Shown here piece after piece: positions 16,999 through 25,330 of a stretch of DNA of 64,000 bases (the first letter of the stretch is position 1; each line of letters begins with the position of its first letter). The stretch spans positions 1,798,001-1,862,000 of the forward strand of contig NZ_VKAD01000001.1 of the NCBI RefSeq assembly GCF_008041945.1. The letters are read 5' to 3'. Made by a program: the position numbers and the translations under genes. This DNA comes from Reinekea thalattae. Its GTDB lineage: Bacteria; Pseudomonadota; Gammaproteobacteria; Pseudomonadales; Natronospirillaceae. The notes below the pieces were generated by a model, which saw only the letters and a list, made by a program, of their open reading frames with translations, searched no databases and had not been told where the DNA came from.

Positions 16999-18554
16999 GC
17001 GATCAGAACTTTTCTTCGGTTGATGAGCTGGAAACTGCAAGTTTAAAAACCAAAGGCAGTGAATTTGAGTTAGAAAGCAGAAGCTGGGCATCGACTTATT
17101 TTACTGACGTTCTAGATGTCCAAGGCGGAACCCAGCCTCCAAAGGCACAGTTTATTTCAGAGCCTTCTGAAGGGTACGTTCGTTTACTTCAAATAAGAGA
17201 TTTTGGCGCGCGGCCAGTGCCAACTTATGTACCTGAAACGAACAAGCTTAAGAAGTGTACTAAAGATGATGTATTGATTGGTCGATATGGCGCCTCTTTG
17301 GGCCGGATTTGTACAGGAATGGAAGGAGCATACAATGTCGCTTTAGCCAAAGTCATAAGCACTTCTTATATAAACAAAAAATTCATAAAACACTATTTGG
17401 AAGGGCCGATTTTCCAGAACCCTTTAGCTCTATTGTCTCGTTCTGCACAAAATGGCTTTAATAAAGGTGACTTGGAAAGTTTTGAATTCCCACTCCCCCC
17501 TCTAGCCGAACAAAAAGTCATCGCCGATAAACTCGATATCCTACTCGCGCAGGTCGAATCCACCAAAGCCCGCCTGCAACGCCTCCCCGACATCCTCAAA
17601 CGCTTCCGCCAATCGGTTTTGTCGGCGGCGGTGAGTGGGAAGTTGACGGAGGAGTGGCGTATTGAAAATCCGGCAATGAAAGTCAACGTTTCGCAAATTG
17701 CGCAGCAACACAGAGATCACTTAACGAAAGCTAAAAGTAAGTATAGGGAGCCACTTGGATTTAAGACGAATGAATTAACTCCCGAAATACCTAAGAGCTG
17801 GCGATGGTATAGGGCTGAAGAGTTATGTGATTTTATCACTAAAGGGACTACACCAAAGAAAGACGACATGGCAACCGTAGGAGATATTCCATATATAAAA
17901 GTTTACAACCTCACTTTCGATGGAAGTTTAGACTTTACTATTGAGCCTACTTTTATTCCTAAGGCTGTTCATGATAAGGATCTCAAGCGTTCTAAAGTCT
18001 TTCCTGGCGATGTGCTGATAAATATTGTAGGGCCACCTTTAGGAAAAGTATCTATTGTTCCGAGTTCGTACAAGGAGTGGAACATAAATCAAGCAATTAG
18101 TATTTTTAGGCCAGTCTGTGGCGTCTCAAATCGATATTTAAGTGTCTGCTTAAGAGATGAATATCTGTTAGACCTAACGAAATCAAAAGCTAAAGCTACT
18201 GTGGGTCAGTTCAATCTAACTCTTGAGATTTGTAGAGATTATTCGATTCCAGTTCCTCCTTTCGAAGAGCAAACCGAAATCGTCCGCCGAGTAGAAGAGC
18301 TCTTCCAATTCGCCGACCAAATCGAACAGAAAGCCAACGCCGCACTGGAACGGGTAAATAACCTAACGCAATCAATTTTAACCAAGGCCTTCCGCGGTGA
18401 ACTCACCGCCGACTGGCGCGCGCAAAACCCGGATTTGATCAGCGGCGAGAACAGTGCTGAGGCGTTGCTGGAAAAAATCAAGGCTGAGCGTGAAGCGCTT
18501 ACGGAAAAAAGTAAACCGAAAAAGAAAACCGTGCGCAAAAAGGCGAAGGCATGA
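16995..18554 (+). CDS. hsdS: Type I restriction-modification specificity subunit S
   Basis: 519 aa from ATG 16995, which overlaps the hsdM stop as ATGA; the frame is open upstream to 16821, but that part lies inside hsdM. Two target-recognition domains, each followed by a conserved helix: first PLPPLAEQKVIADKLDILLAQ with KARLQRLPDILKRFRQSVL (about residues 170-215), then PVPPFEEQTEIVRRVEELF (about 418-470). The two TRDs define a split recognition sequence; the site itself cannot be read from the protein. The TRD-coding DNA looks more AT-rich than the conserved helix regions, as expected for shuffled TRDs. Confidence 0.92.
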   Translation: MSDQNFSSVDELETASLKTKGSEFELESRSWASTYFTDVLDVQGGTQPPKAQFISEPSEGYVRLLQIRDFGARPVPTYVPETNKLKKCTKDDVLIGRYGASLGRICTGMEGAYNVALAKVISTSYINKKFIKHYLEGPIFQNPLALLSRSAQNGFNKGDLESFEFPLPPLAEQKVIADKLDILLAQVESTKARLQRLPDILKRFRQSVLSAAVSGKLTEEWRIENPAMKVNVSQIAQQHRDHLTKAKSKYREPLGFKTNELTPEIPKSWRWYRAEELCDFITKGTTPKKDDMATVGDIPYIKVYNLTFDGSLDFTIEPTFIPKAVHDKDLKRSKVFPGDVLINIVGPPLGKVSIVPSSYKEWNINQAISIFRPVCGVSNRYLSVCLRDEYLLDLTKSKAKATVGQFNLTLEICRDYSIPVPPFEEQTEIVRRVEELFQFADQIEQKANAALERVNNLTQSILTKAFRGELTADWRAQNPDLISGENSAEALLEKIKAEREALTEKSKPKKKTVRKKAKA

Positions 18555-18673
18555 GAGTACTGAAAGGCTCGGCACTTCCCTGTAGTGGTCGGGGGAATCA
18601 GGGAGTGGTTCGGTGGTTGAGTTTATAATGCCGGCAGCTGAAATCTCTTATGACAATTTGGTCTAAATGACCG

Positions 18674-18718
18674 GTTCCCATAATGGGAACATGAGGCTAT
18701 AGTTCCCGTTGAGGGAAC
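18674..18718. promoter_or_regulatory. Paired palindromes GTTCCC-N5-GGGAAC upstream of higB
   Basis: Two perfect palindromes, GTTCCCATAATGGGAAC (18674-18690) and GTTCCC-GTTGA-GGGAAC (18702-18718), with centres 28 bp apart; the second ends 11 bp before the higB ATG. They are the probable operators for the HTH of the HigA-type antitoxin (inference). The TAAT in the first centre may be part of the promoter -10. Confidence 0.7.
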
Positions 18719-18729
18719 CGAGGGTATCT

Positions 18730-19014
18730 ATGCAAGTCTTAGGACAAGACAAACTCGAAAAATGCATAAAAAAGCATGCGAATTCAAAAGGCAGCTTAGA
18801 AAGCTGGCTCGCAGAAGCGAAAGAAGCCAAGTGGCTAACTACCCATGATATTAAAAATCGATATGCATCCGCTGACTTCCGTCCGGGCAATCGAGTCATA
18901 TTCAATATTAAAGGTAACCATTATAGGTTGGTCGTTAGAGTTCGCTACCAGAATGGCATTGTGATGATCGAATGGGTTGGCACGCATGCCGAGTACGATA
19001 AGCAGTCCTTCTGA
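18730..19014 (+). CDS. higB: HigB-family mRNA-interferase toxin
   Basis: 94-aa RelE-fold toxin of the HigB_toxin family from ATG 18730 (MQVLGQDKLEKCIKKHANSK). The conserved core is visible: SLESWLAEAKEAKW, SADFRPGNRVIFNIKGNHYRLVVRVRY and the C-terminal EWVGTHAEYDK. HigB cleaves ribosome-bound mRNA. The toxin-first order (higB before higA) is characteristic of this type. The antitoxin gene starts 23 bp after the stop. Two perfect palindromes lie just upstream, and the pair sits directly after hsdS, as TA modules often do in defence islands. Confidence 0.9.
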   Translation: MQVLGQDKLEKCIKKHANSKGSLESWLAEAKEAKWLTTHDIKNRYASADFRPGNRVIFNIKGNHYRLVVRVRYQNGIVMIEWVGTHAEYDKQSF

Positions 19015-19037
19015 AAATTGAGTGCGAGAGTAGGATT

Positions 19038-20219
19038 ATGAAGTTGATTAAAAATAGTACAGATCATCAAAAGGCTTTGGAGCGATTGAATGCGCTGTTC
19101 GACCTAGACCCTGAACCAGATTCCGCAGAAAGTGACGAAATTGATGTTCTGGCCTTGCTTATCGAAACCTATGAAAAAGAAGCGTTTCCGATTGATATGC
19201 CAGACCCCGTTGAAGCTATCCGCTTTCGTATGGATCAGCAGAATCTCACTCAAAAAGATTTGGTTCCTTATTTTGGCTCCAAATCAAAGGTGTCTGAGGT
19301 GCTGAATGGTAAAAGAGCGCTAAGTCTAGCGATGATTCGTAAACTGCATTCAGGCTTAGGGATTCCTTACGATGTGCTAATGCAGGAGCAGCCTAAAGAG
19401 TCAGACAATGTGGTGGTTGACTGGCAGGCATTTCCTCTCCATGAGATGAAAAAAAGAGGGCTATTTGGCGAGCTTAGCGATCAGTACAAGGGCCTGAAAG
19501 ACTATGCGGAAGATCTTGTTTGTAAGTTTTTTCAACGCGTACCTGGTGCGTTGGATATACGGCCCGCTCTACTTCGCAGTAGCGCACATTTACCTACCAA
19601 TACCAAAGAAGACGACCCTTTTGCTCTATGGGCTTGGCAGGTTGAAGCTAAATATAAAGCCATGCAGATTACTGTGGAGAATTACAACCCAGAACGTTTA
19701 ACCGACGATTTTATGCGGTCTTTGGCTAACCTCTCGGTATATAGCGATGGGCCGACAAAAGCAGTTGAAGCGCTAAACTCAATTGGTATTCGCGTTGTAT
19801 TTGTTGAAAAACATGCCAAAACCTATTTAGACGGTGCGGCATTCCTAGTGGATGGCTCTCAGCCCGTGATTGCCCTGACACTTCGTTATAATCGCTTGGA
19901 TAATTTCTGGTTCACGCTGCTGCATGAGGTTGCTCACGTGAAGTTGCATTTAAATGGCGATACTTTCTGGATACTTGATAATTTGGACGATGAAGCAGCG
20001 GACGCCATTGAGCAAGAAGCTAATGATCTGGCACAACAGTCGTTAATACCGAGTGAACTTTGGAATGGCACTATTGCTGATGAGTATGATGTCGAGCAGG
20101 TGGCTATTAAAGCGAAGGTCAGTAAAGCCATTGTTGCAGGACGGTACCGGCATGAGCAAAAGGACCATTCTCGCTTTAGCAACTTAGTGAAAGAGCCTGT
20201 TAAGCCTTATTTTGAGTAG
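19038..20219 (+). CDS. higA: HigA-type antitoxin fused to an ImmA/IrrE metallopeptidase
   Basis: 393 aa, about three times the length of an ordinary HigA. Residues 1-120 are HigA-like: an acidic N-terminal helix region, then an XRE helix-turn-helix (MDQQNLTQKDLVPYFGSKSKVSEVLNGKRALSLAMIRKL). The remaining 270 residues end in an ImmA/IrrE (COG2856) domain with zinc motif H296-E-V-A-H300 and a downstream EQEANDLAQQSLIP ligand region. It should neutralise HigB and repress the operon through the GTTCCC palindromes. The peptidase suggests that antitoxin or repressor activity can be removed by proteolysis, as in ImmR/ImmA phage switches (inference). Confidence 0.85.
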   Translation: MKLIKNSTDHQKALERLNALFDLDPEPDSAESDEIDVLALLIETYEKEAFPIDMPDPVEAIRFRMDQQNLTQKDLVPYFGSKSKVSEVLNGKRALSLAMIRKLHSGLGIPYDVLMQEQPKESDNVVVDWQAFPLHEMKKRGLFGELSDQYKGLKDYAEDLVCKFFQRVPGALDIRPALLRSSAHLPTNTKEDDPFALWAWQVEAKYKAMQITVENYNPERLTDDFMRSLANLSVYSDGPTKAVEALNSIGIRVVFVEKHAKTYLDGAAFLVDGSQPVIALTLRYNRLDNFWFTLLHEVAHVKLHLNGDTFWILDNLDDEAADAIEQEANDLAQQSLIPSELWNGTIADEYDVEQVAIKAKVSKAIVAGRYRHEQKDHSRFSNLVKEPVKPYFE

Positions 20220-20369
20220 TGGCGGCTCTACTCTGAAAAGAGTCTGATGAAAAGAAAAAGGTCTATGCACAAGTGCTGAGCGATGCGAGAAACCAGACAA
20301 ACACATACTAACGCTACTAAAAAATACACGACTACGCTGAATACAAGCAATCTGCCATTTGCCTCCAGC

Positions 20370-21284
20370 TCACTTGCCAGAACTAAAAAACAAACCAGTG
20401 AAGATCAGCGCCATGCCCGTTAGCTGGTAGTAGTGAATGCTCTCACCTAATAATAATACTGACAACAAGACGCCAAATACGGGCAGCAAATTGATCGAGG
20501 CACCGGCTTTTGCCGCGCCAAGTTTGCCAATGCTGGCGGTGTAAATCAGGTAGGCCAATACTGAAGGCACGATGCCGACGTAAGCCAGTGCCCAGAGGCT
20601 CTGCTTGCTCCAAACCAACGGCTGAGCATGAGACAGCTCCACAATAAAAAACGGCGCGAGTAAAACCAAACCAATAAGAATTTGCGCGCTCATGAGACCA
20701 TAGCGATTAATCTGTGGCGGTATGGTTTTTAACAATAGGGTGTAAGCGGCCCAACACAGAGTGGCAACAAACACCCAAGCGTCGCCAGCGTTAAGATGAA
20801 AGTGCAGCAACAGCTCTAAACTGCCTTGGGTGACAATAACAATAACCCCGGCAAACGAAACACTCATGCCAAGCCAGTGTCGCCAAGTGAGCTGCAAACT
20901 AAAAAACAACGCACCAAACAGGCTGATCAATAACGGAATAAAGGCATTCAAAATAATGGCATTATTGGCGGTTGTGGTTTGCAAACCTAAGTAGATCAAC
21001 GAATTAAATGCACAGATCCCCAAGGCTGAAGCGATGAAAATTTTTTTGCGATGTTGCCAGTAAAGTTCTCGTTGCTGTTTGAGCATACCAAGCGTAAACG
21101 GCAACAGCACTAACGCGGCAATCAACCAACGGAAAAAATTTAAACTGATCGGCGGAATATCACCACGTACCGAACGGCCAGCAATAAAGTTGCCCGCCCA
21201 AAACAGCGGCGGTAAACAAATCAGTGCAAGTGTTAGCAGTGTGTTTTTGTAGCGATTAAACTGAGGTAAAGCGGTGCTATTCAT
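20370..21284 (-). CDS. EamA/DMT-family transporter
   Basis: 304-aa drug/metabolite transporter (two EamA repeats, about ten transmembrane helices). Start chosen at the ATG giving MNSTALPQFNRYK because GGGGAT lies just upstream; an ATG four codons earlier is possible. Typical segments are LPPLFWAGNFIAGRSVRGDIPP (first repeat) and GASINLLPVFGVLLSVLLLGESIHYYQLTGMALIFTGL (second repeat). These proteins export amino acids or other small metabolites; the substrate is unknown. It stands alone on the minus strand, facing higA, which marks the right side of the defence block. Confidence 0.88.
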   Translation of the reverse strand: MNSTALPQFNRYKNTLLTLALICLPPLFWAGNFIAGRSVRGDIPPISLNFFRWLIAALVLLPFTLGMLKQQRELYWQHRKKIFIASALGICAFNSLIYLGLQTTTANNAIILNAFIPLLISLFGALFFSLQLTWRHWLGMSVSFAGVIVIVTQGSLELLLHFHLNAGDAWVFVATLCWAAYTLLLKTIPPQINRYGLMSAQILIGLVLLAPFFIVELSHAQPLVWSKQSLWALAYVGIVPSVLAYLIYTASIGKLGAAKAGASINLLPVFGVLLSVLLLGESIHYYQLTGMALIFTGLFFSSGK

Positions 21285-21521
21285 TGATATCCCCAATCTA
21301 GGCTAAATCTGCTCATCATTACGTCCATTCATTATTAACTGTACAAGCTAGTCTATACTTAATGTGTGACTCTTATAGCGTTTATTACTTTTATGTATAT
21401 ATTTTTCACGCTATTTATATAGAGTCGTATAAATCGGACTGATGTTATACCCAGATCATTCGATTCACTATAGATTGCACTTACATACTTACAGTCAACA
21501 AAGCAGATAGTTAGAGTTTTT
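21285..21521. other. Divergent intergenic region, DMT transporter / response regulator
   Basis: 237 bp of AT-rich DNA without an ORF. It should hold promoters in both directions; I see no clear operator. Confidence 0.4.
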
Positions 21522-22130
21522 ATGCTGATATATTTAATTGATGACCATCAGATGTTTACCGATGCGATGCAGATGGTTATTAAAGATGCACTCCCAGATT
21601 ACCAAGTGCTCGCTTTTACTTCACCACTGAATGCACTAGAAGGCCTCACACAAGACCAACCTAGCCTAATCATTTTAGATTTGGAGATGGCGGAATTTAA
21701 TGGCTTTTCGTTTCTACAAATTCTCTCGCAACACAGTTATCAAGTACCTGTTTTAGTCTGTTCAGGGAATTTAAACGAATCGAATAAAGTTCTCGCCTTA
21801 CAATATGGAGCTAAGGGCTTTCTTACCAAATCCAATGGTTCCGAAGAAGTTCTTACTGCTATTGCATCGCTGCTTTCAGGAAAAACCTACCCAGAAAATA
21901 TTGAGCATTATATTAAAAAGATCAATACAACGACTTTATCCAATAGACAATGCGCTATTTTAAGTCTTATGCAGTCTGGAATGCCAAACGCAAAAATTGC
22001 AGAAACGCTATTTTTAAGCACCAATACTGTGAAGACTCATATCCGATTAATGTATAACACTCTTGACGTAAACAGTCGTATCGAATGTCTAAACAAAGCC
22101 AAAGAGTTAGGGCTTATCAACAACCTGTAA
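21522..22130 (+). CDS. NarL/LuxR-type response regulator
   Basis: 202 aa: receiver domain (acidic pair DDH near residue 7, phospho-acceptor aspartate in IILDLEM near residue 52, conserved lysine in GFLTKSNG near residue 103) and a C-terminal LuxR helix-turn-helix (LSNRQCAILSLMQSGMPNAKIAETLFLSTNTVKTHIRLMYNTL). Its 3' end overlaps that of the convergent hybrid kinase by 24 bp, making the kinase its probable partner. Target genes are unknown. Confidence 0.9.
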   Translation: MLIYLIDDHQMFTDAMQMVIKDALPDYQVLAFTSPLNALEGLTQDQPSLIILDLEMAEFNGFSFLQILSQHSYQVPVLVCSGNLNESNKVLALQYGAKGFLTKSNGSEEVLTAIASLLSGKTYPENIEHYIKKINTTTLSNRQCAILSLMQSGMPNAKIAETLFLSTNTVKTHIRLMYNTLDVNSRIECLNKAKELGLINNL

Positions 22131-23882
22131 CATTGCTTCAATTTCCTCTAATAGTTCATTGCCTGATACTGGCTTAAATAAAACTCTTAGATTACCTTCC
22201 TTTAGTACTTTTAACCGTTCTGGCGACGTATTTCCAGTAATCACAATAACCGGTATGTTAGGGTGCTTTTTAGAAACTTCGTTAATGATATCTTGAGAGT
22301 TTTTAGCATTCGGTAACCTATCATCTGTTAGCAAAATATCCGGATGCCAATTAGATTGCATTATTACTTCCGTACCGGATAGATCCTTACATATTCCAAC
22401 ATCATGGCCTTCTGCAACCAATAACAATGAAATTGCATCGGCTACGGCCTCTTCATCTTCCACCAATAAAATTCGGTAACTAGAAGGTTTTGCATATGCT
22501 AAATACTGTTGCAAATCAGTAACAGGCTTACTAGCTGCATCTAACCGTAGCGTAAAGCAAGTGCCCTTGTTAGGTTCAGATGTCACATGGATATCAATTT
22601 CATGCAGGTTGCAAAGACGTTCTACAATTGGCAAACCAAGCCCCATGCCTTGCTGTAAATCTTTATCACTATCGCCAAGCTGAGAGAACTCTTCAAAAGC
22701 CAGCTTTAACTCTGCGCTTGTCATTCCTACGCCAGTATCTCGAACTTGTATTTCGACATAACCATTGCGACTACTAGCTTTTAGCCATACTGATCCAGAC
22801 GGTGTGTAGCGAATTGCATTGGCAAGTAAGTTATCGAGAATCTCACCAACAAGGTGCTCATCGATTTCAGCCCAAACTCGATCGCTACTGTAGTGAAATT
22901 TTAGAAGTTTTTCTTCTGCCTGTATCCGGTGAATAGACGCGACTCGACTGAGCAACTCACCAATAGGCTGGATTCTTTTTTCTACCTTTATGACTCCAGC
23001 ATCCATTTTTGATAAATCCAATAAACGATCGAGCAACAAGCCTGCACTGTGGAGGCTATCAGCGAGATTATTTACTGTTTGATTAGTACGTAGCTGAGGA
23101 TTTTTTTGCATCGTTTCAGCATAGAGCCTTGCCGCTTGAATGGGCTGGCGCAAATCGTGGCTAGCAACTGCAACAAAACGGGTCTTGGCTTGGTTTCGTT
23201 GCACGGCTAGCTTTTCAGAGTCCCTGTGTTCTAAGCGAAGTATAATCGACTCTATTTGAGTGCGGTGTATGATCAAGCTAAAAACAACCAACGATGCCCA
23301 CGTGACTGGAGCAATGATGCGAGGTAACCATTCGCTATCAAAATCAGCGCCCCATAAGTGCCAACCAAAACTAAAAAATACAGGTGTTAAAAACAAAACA
23401 TACACATCAGGATAGCTTCCCATCGTGACCGAAGGTGTAGATGCTATAACAACGATTAACATAAGAACGCACAACATCTGAACTTGCGATGCATCGGGGA
23501 AAAATAAAAATGGTGTCGCCGCCCAAAGCAGTCCCCACGTTAAAGCTAAATATAAATTTACCCAATGCCAATATTGAACAGCCATGGATAGATTTAATAT
23601 CGATTTAGTTGATATTGCTTGCAGGTTATGACGGCTAATAATAAACCAGGAATTAAAAGAAACGAACAGAACGGCTAGAAACCATATCATTAAGGTTTTA
23701 AAGGATGCTGACTGATAGAAAATAGCGCCAACAAATAACGCACCGACCGCTGTCGAGAGCATGCGCGAACCGACTTCGCTCATAAATAGCCGATGCCGCT
23801 CGAGCTTGATATCGGCAGCCAATGGGTGGTCTCTCCAATAGCCCAAAAAAAACTGCCTCAATTTTTGTGTGATATATAACAA
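22107..23882 (-). CDS. Hybrid sensor histidine kinase
   Basis: 591 aa. An N-terminal membrane region with about six hydrophobic helices (residues 35-215), then HisKA with the H-box FVAVASHDLRQPIQAARLYAE, HATPase_c with an N-box (DNLLANAIRYTP) and G-boxes (DTGVGM, GMGLGLPIV), and a C-terminal receiver domain (LVEDEEA, phospho-site in DILLTDDRLP, K in LFKPVSG). SHDLRQP-type kinases often act through an external LuxR-type regulator, and one lies convergent with 24 bp of overlap. The signal is unknown. An inverted repeat lies 18 bp upstream of the start. Confidence 0.9.
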   Translation of the reverse strand: MLYITQKLRQFFLGYWRDHPLAADIKLERHRLFMSEVGSRMLSTAVGALFVGAIFYQSASFKTLMIWFLAVLFVSFNSWFIISRHNLQAISTKSILNLSMAVQYWHWVNLYLALTWGLLWAATPFLFFPDASQVQMLCVLMLIVVIASTPSVTMGSYPDVYVLFLTPVFFSFGWHLWGADFDSEWLPRIIAPVTWASLVVFSLIIHRTQIESIILRLEHRDSEKLAVQRNQAKTRFVAVASHDLRQPIQAARLYAETMQKNPQLRTNQTVNNLADSLHSAGLLLDRLLDLSKMDAGVIKVEKRIQPIGELLSRVASIHRIQAEEKLLKFHYSSDRVWAEIDEHLVGEILDNLLANAIRYTPSGSVWLKASSRNGYVEIQVRDTGVGMTSAELKLAFEEFSQLGDSDKDLQQGMGLGLPIVERLCNLHEIDIHVTSEPNKGTCFTLRLDAASKPVTDLQQYLAYAKPSSYRILLVEDEEAVADAISLLLVAEGHDVGICKDLSGTEVIMQSNWHPDILLTDDRLPNAKNSQDIINEVSKKHPNIPVIVITGNTSPERLKVLKEGNLRVLFKPVSGNELLEEIEAMLQVVDKP

Positions 23883-23900
23883 TGGCTTAACCTATGAGAA

Positions 23901-23919
23901 GGGTGACATGCTGTCACCC
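23901..23919. promoter_or_regulatory. Palindrome GGGTGACATGCTGTCACCC upstream of the kinase
   Basis: Perfect 8-bp arms around a 3-bp centre, 18 bp before the kinase start codon (minus strand). The right arm continues as TCACCCTAAT (23914-23923), which recurs at 25269-25278 upstream of the lipoprotein gene. It has no T run, so it is more likely an operator than a terminator. Confidence 0.5.
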
Positions 23920-24000
23920 TAATAGATTTGTAAGTGCTTTTATACTTTAAGAGCCTGTCTATTTAAAATAGCACTTAGGTTAAAAAGCACTGGTCTGAAT

Positions 24001-25161
24001 TTAACGCGCTACGTTGATAATTACGCCAGCATCCGTTGCATCATTACACCAAAATGATTCAACATAACCGTCGCCTTCTACGCCGACCAACACATCGCTA
24101 CAATTCAGTGAATCTGTATTAGTCAGAAGTTCCATATCAATTGTCGAGCCGATATCTGAACGATACTCAACCTTAGCAATACCGGCGACATCGCTGTCAG
24201 AAACCATATAGATTTCATCAAAATCGGTACTTGAGCTAGCAGGCAAAACATACATATCTTTAACATACATACTTTGAACGACATTACTCGCAAAGATATC
24301 ATTTGCCGTTTCTTGAACAACGGTGTTGGTTCCACCTTTGAGATCATAATAATTAATCAGGTTTGTTCCTTCACTATAATCGTATTGATAATAATAAACC
24401 GAGTTAGCATCTGCGCCAAAGCCAACAGCAGATAAAGTATCACTATTGCCAAGAGCATATTCAAAATAGACTCCGTCTAGCTCAATACCGCCATCGTCGA
24501 GGTCAAATGAATCATCTAAGTCAAAACTAGCTAATACCAAATATGGTTTATAATCAGAAGAGCCGCCGCTGTATGTTGTATTCACTTCACCCGCAACAGC
24601 TATCAAGAGCGTATCGTCCTCGACTACTGCCGCAGAAATATCTTCACAACCACGTACTTCATAGGTGTTTGTGCCAGTGTCTTCCAGATCAACATCATAA
24701 ACGATTGCTGGATCCGTCATATCAAACACATACAATTTTGCTGACTTCTCATAACCCGTTGTATTCGCACCGTCTTTACAGGCGACAACATAATCAATAG
24801 CGCTACTCGATGCGACCGTCATATCAGTAAAATCGGCAATATCATTGACGTTATCAATGCTTTTAATTTCATCAAGCTCTGTATCTGGCAAGGTTACTGA
24901 ACGGAAAGAAAACACATCGCCACTCTGACCAGAAACCGAAGAGCCTTTTAGCGTTGTAATGGTAGAAGCCGACGCTGTGCCACTGTAGCCGAGCCCTAAA
25001 ATCCGATCAGTACCGGCACTCCACGTTAAATCAGTAACTTCAATAGCTATATCACCTGAAGAACCCGAGCCACCTGATGAGCCTGAACCTGTATCGCCAC
25101 ACGCCAACAACGCTATGCTCGCTACCACTGCCACCGATTGGCTTAAGATAATATTTTTCAT
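24001..25161 (-). CDS. Uncharacterised acidic lipoprotein
   Basis: 386 aa with a lipoprotein signal peptide ending in the lipobox LLAC, then a glycine/serine linker (GDTGSGSSGGSGSSG). The rest is acidic, rich in D, T, S and aromatic residues, with repeating beta-type segments such as DPAIVYDVDLEDTG and FDLDDSFDLDDGGIELDG, perhaps a propeller. I recognise no domain name. It lies upstream of the hybrid kinase on the same strand, 118 bp apart, and shares the TCACCCTAAT element with it. It is probably an envelope-anchored surface protein, but its function is unknown. Confidence 0.65.
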   Translation of the reverse strand: MKNIILSQSVAVVASIALLACGDTGSGSSGGSGSSGDIAIEVTDLTWSAGTDRILGLGYSGTASASTITTLKGSSVSGQSGDVFSFRSVTLPDTELDEIKSIDNVNDIADFTDMTVASSSAIDYVVACKDGANTTGYEKSAKLYVFDMTDPAIVYDVDLEDTGTNTYEVRGCEDISAAVVEDDTLLIAVAGEVNTTYSGGSSDYKPYLVLASFDLDDSFDLDDGGIELDGVYFEYALGNSDTLSAVGFGADANSVYYYQYDYSEGTNLINYYDLKGGTNTVVQETANDIFASNVVQSMYVKDMYVLPASSSTDFDEIYMVSDSDVAGIAKVEYRSDIGSTIDMELLTNTDSLNCSDVLVGVEGDGYVESFWCNDATDAGVIINVAR

Positions 25162-25268
25162 AATACTGAGAATCCCTCTGTCATTATTTATTAGTGGCTA
25201 GCAATAAAGAAGCAGCCAACGTCTTAAAAAATCGAAGGGAATACTAATGAAGCAGCAGAACGACAACT

Positions 25269-25284
25269 TCACCCTAATGGGTGA
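25269..25284. promoter_or_regulatory. Palindrome TCACCCTAATGGGTGA
   Basis: Perfect 6-bp arms with a TAAT centre, 108 bp upstream of the lipoprotein start. It shares TCACCCTAAT and the GGGTGA half-site with the palindrome upstream of the hybrid kinase. A T run follows on the plus strand, but no plus-strand gene precedes it, so a terminator role is less likely. Confidence 0.4.
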
Positions 25285-25330
25285 TTTTTAATATCAAATA
25301 GGCAGAGCCTTTCACCTAAACTCTCTGCGT

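Noticed and set aside
8901-20369. Genomic island integrated at the 3' end of ssrA
   Set aside because: ssrA is a classic integration site and a defence block follows, but I found no integrase and no second copy of the tmRNA 3' end, and a stand-alone SDR gene lies between.
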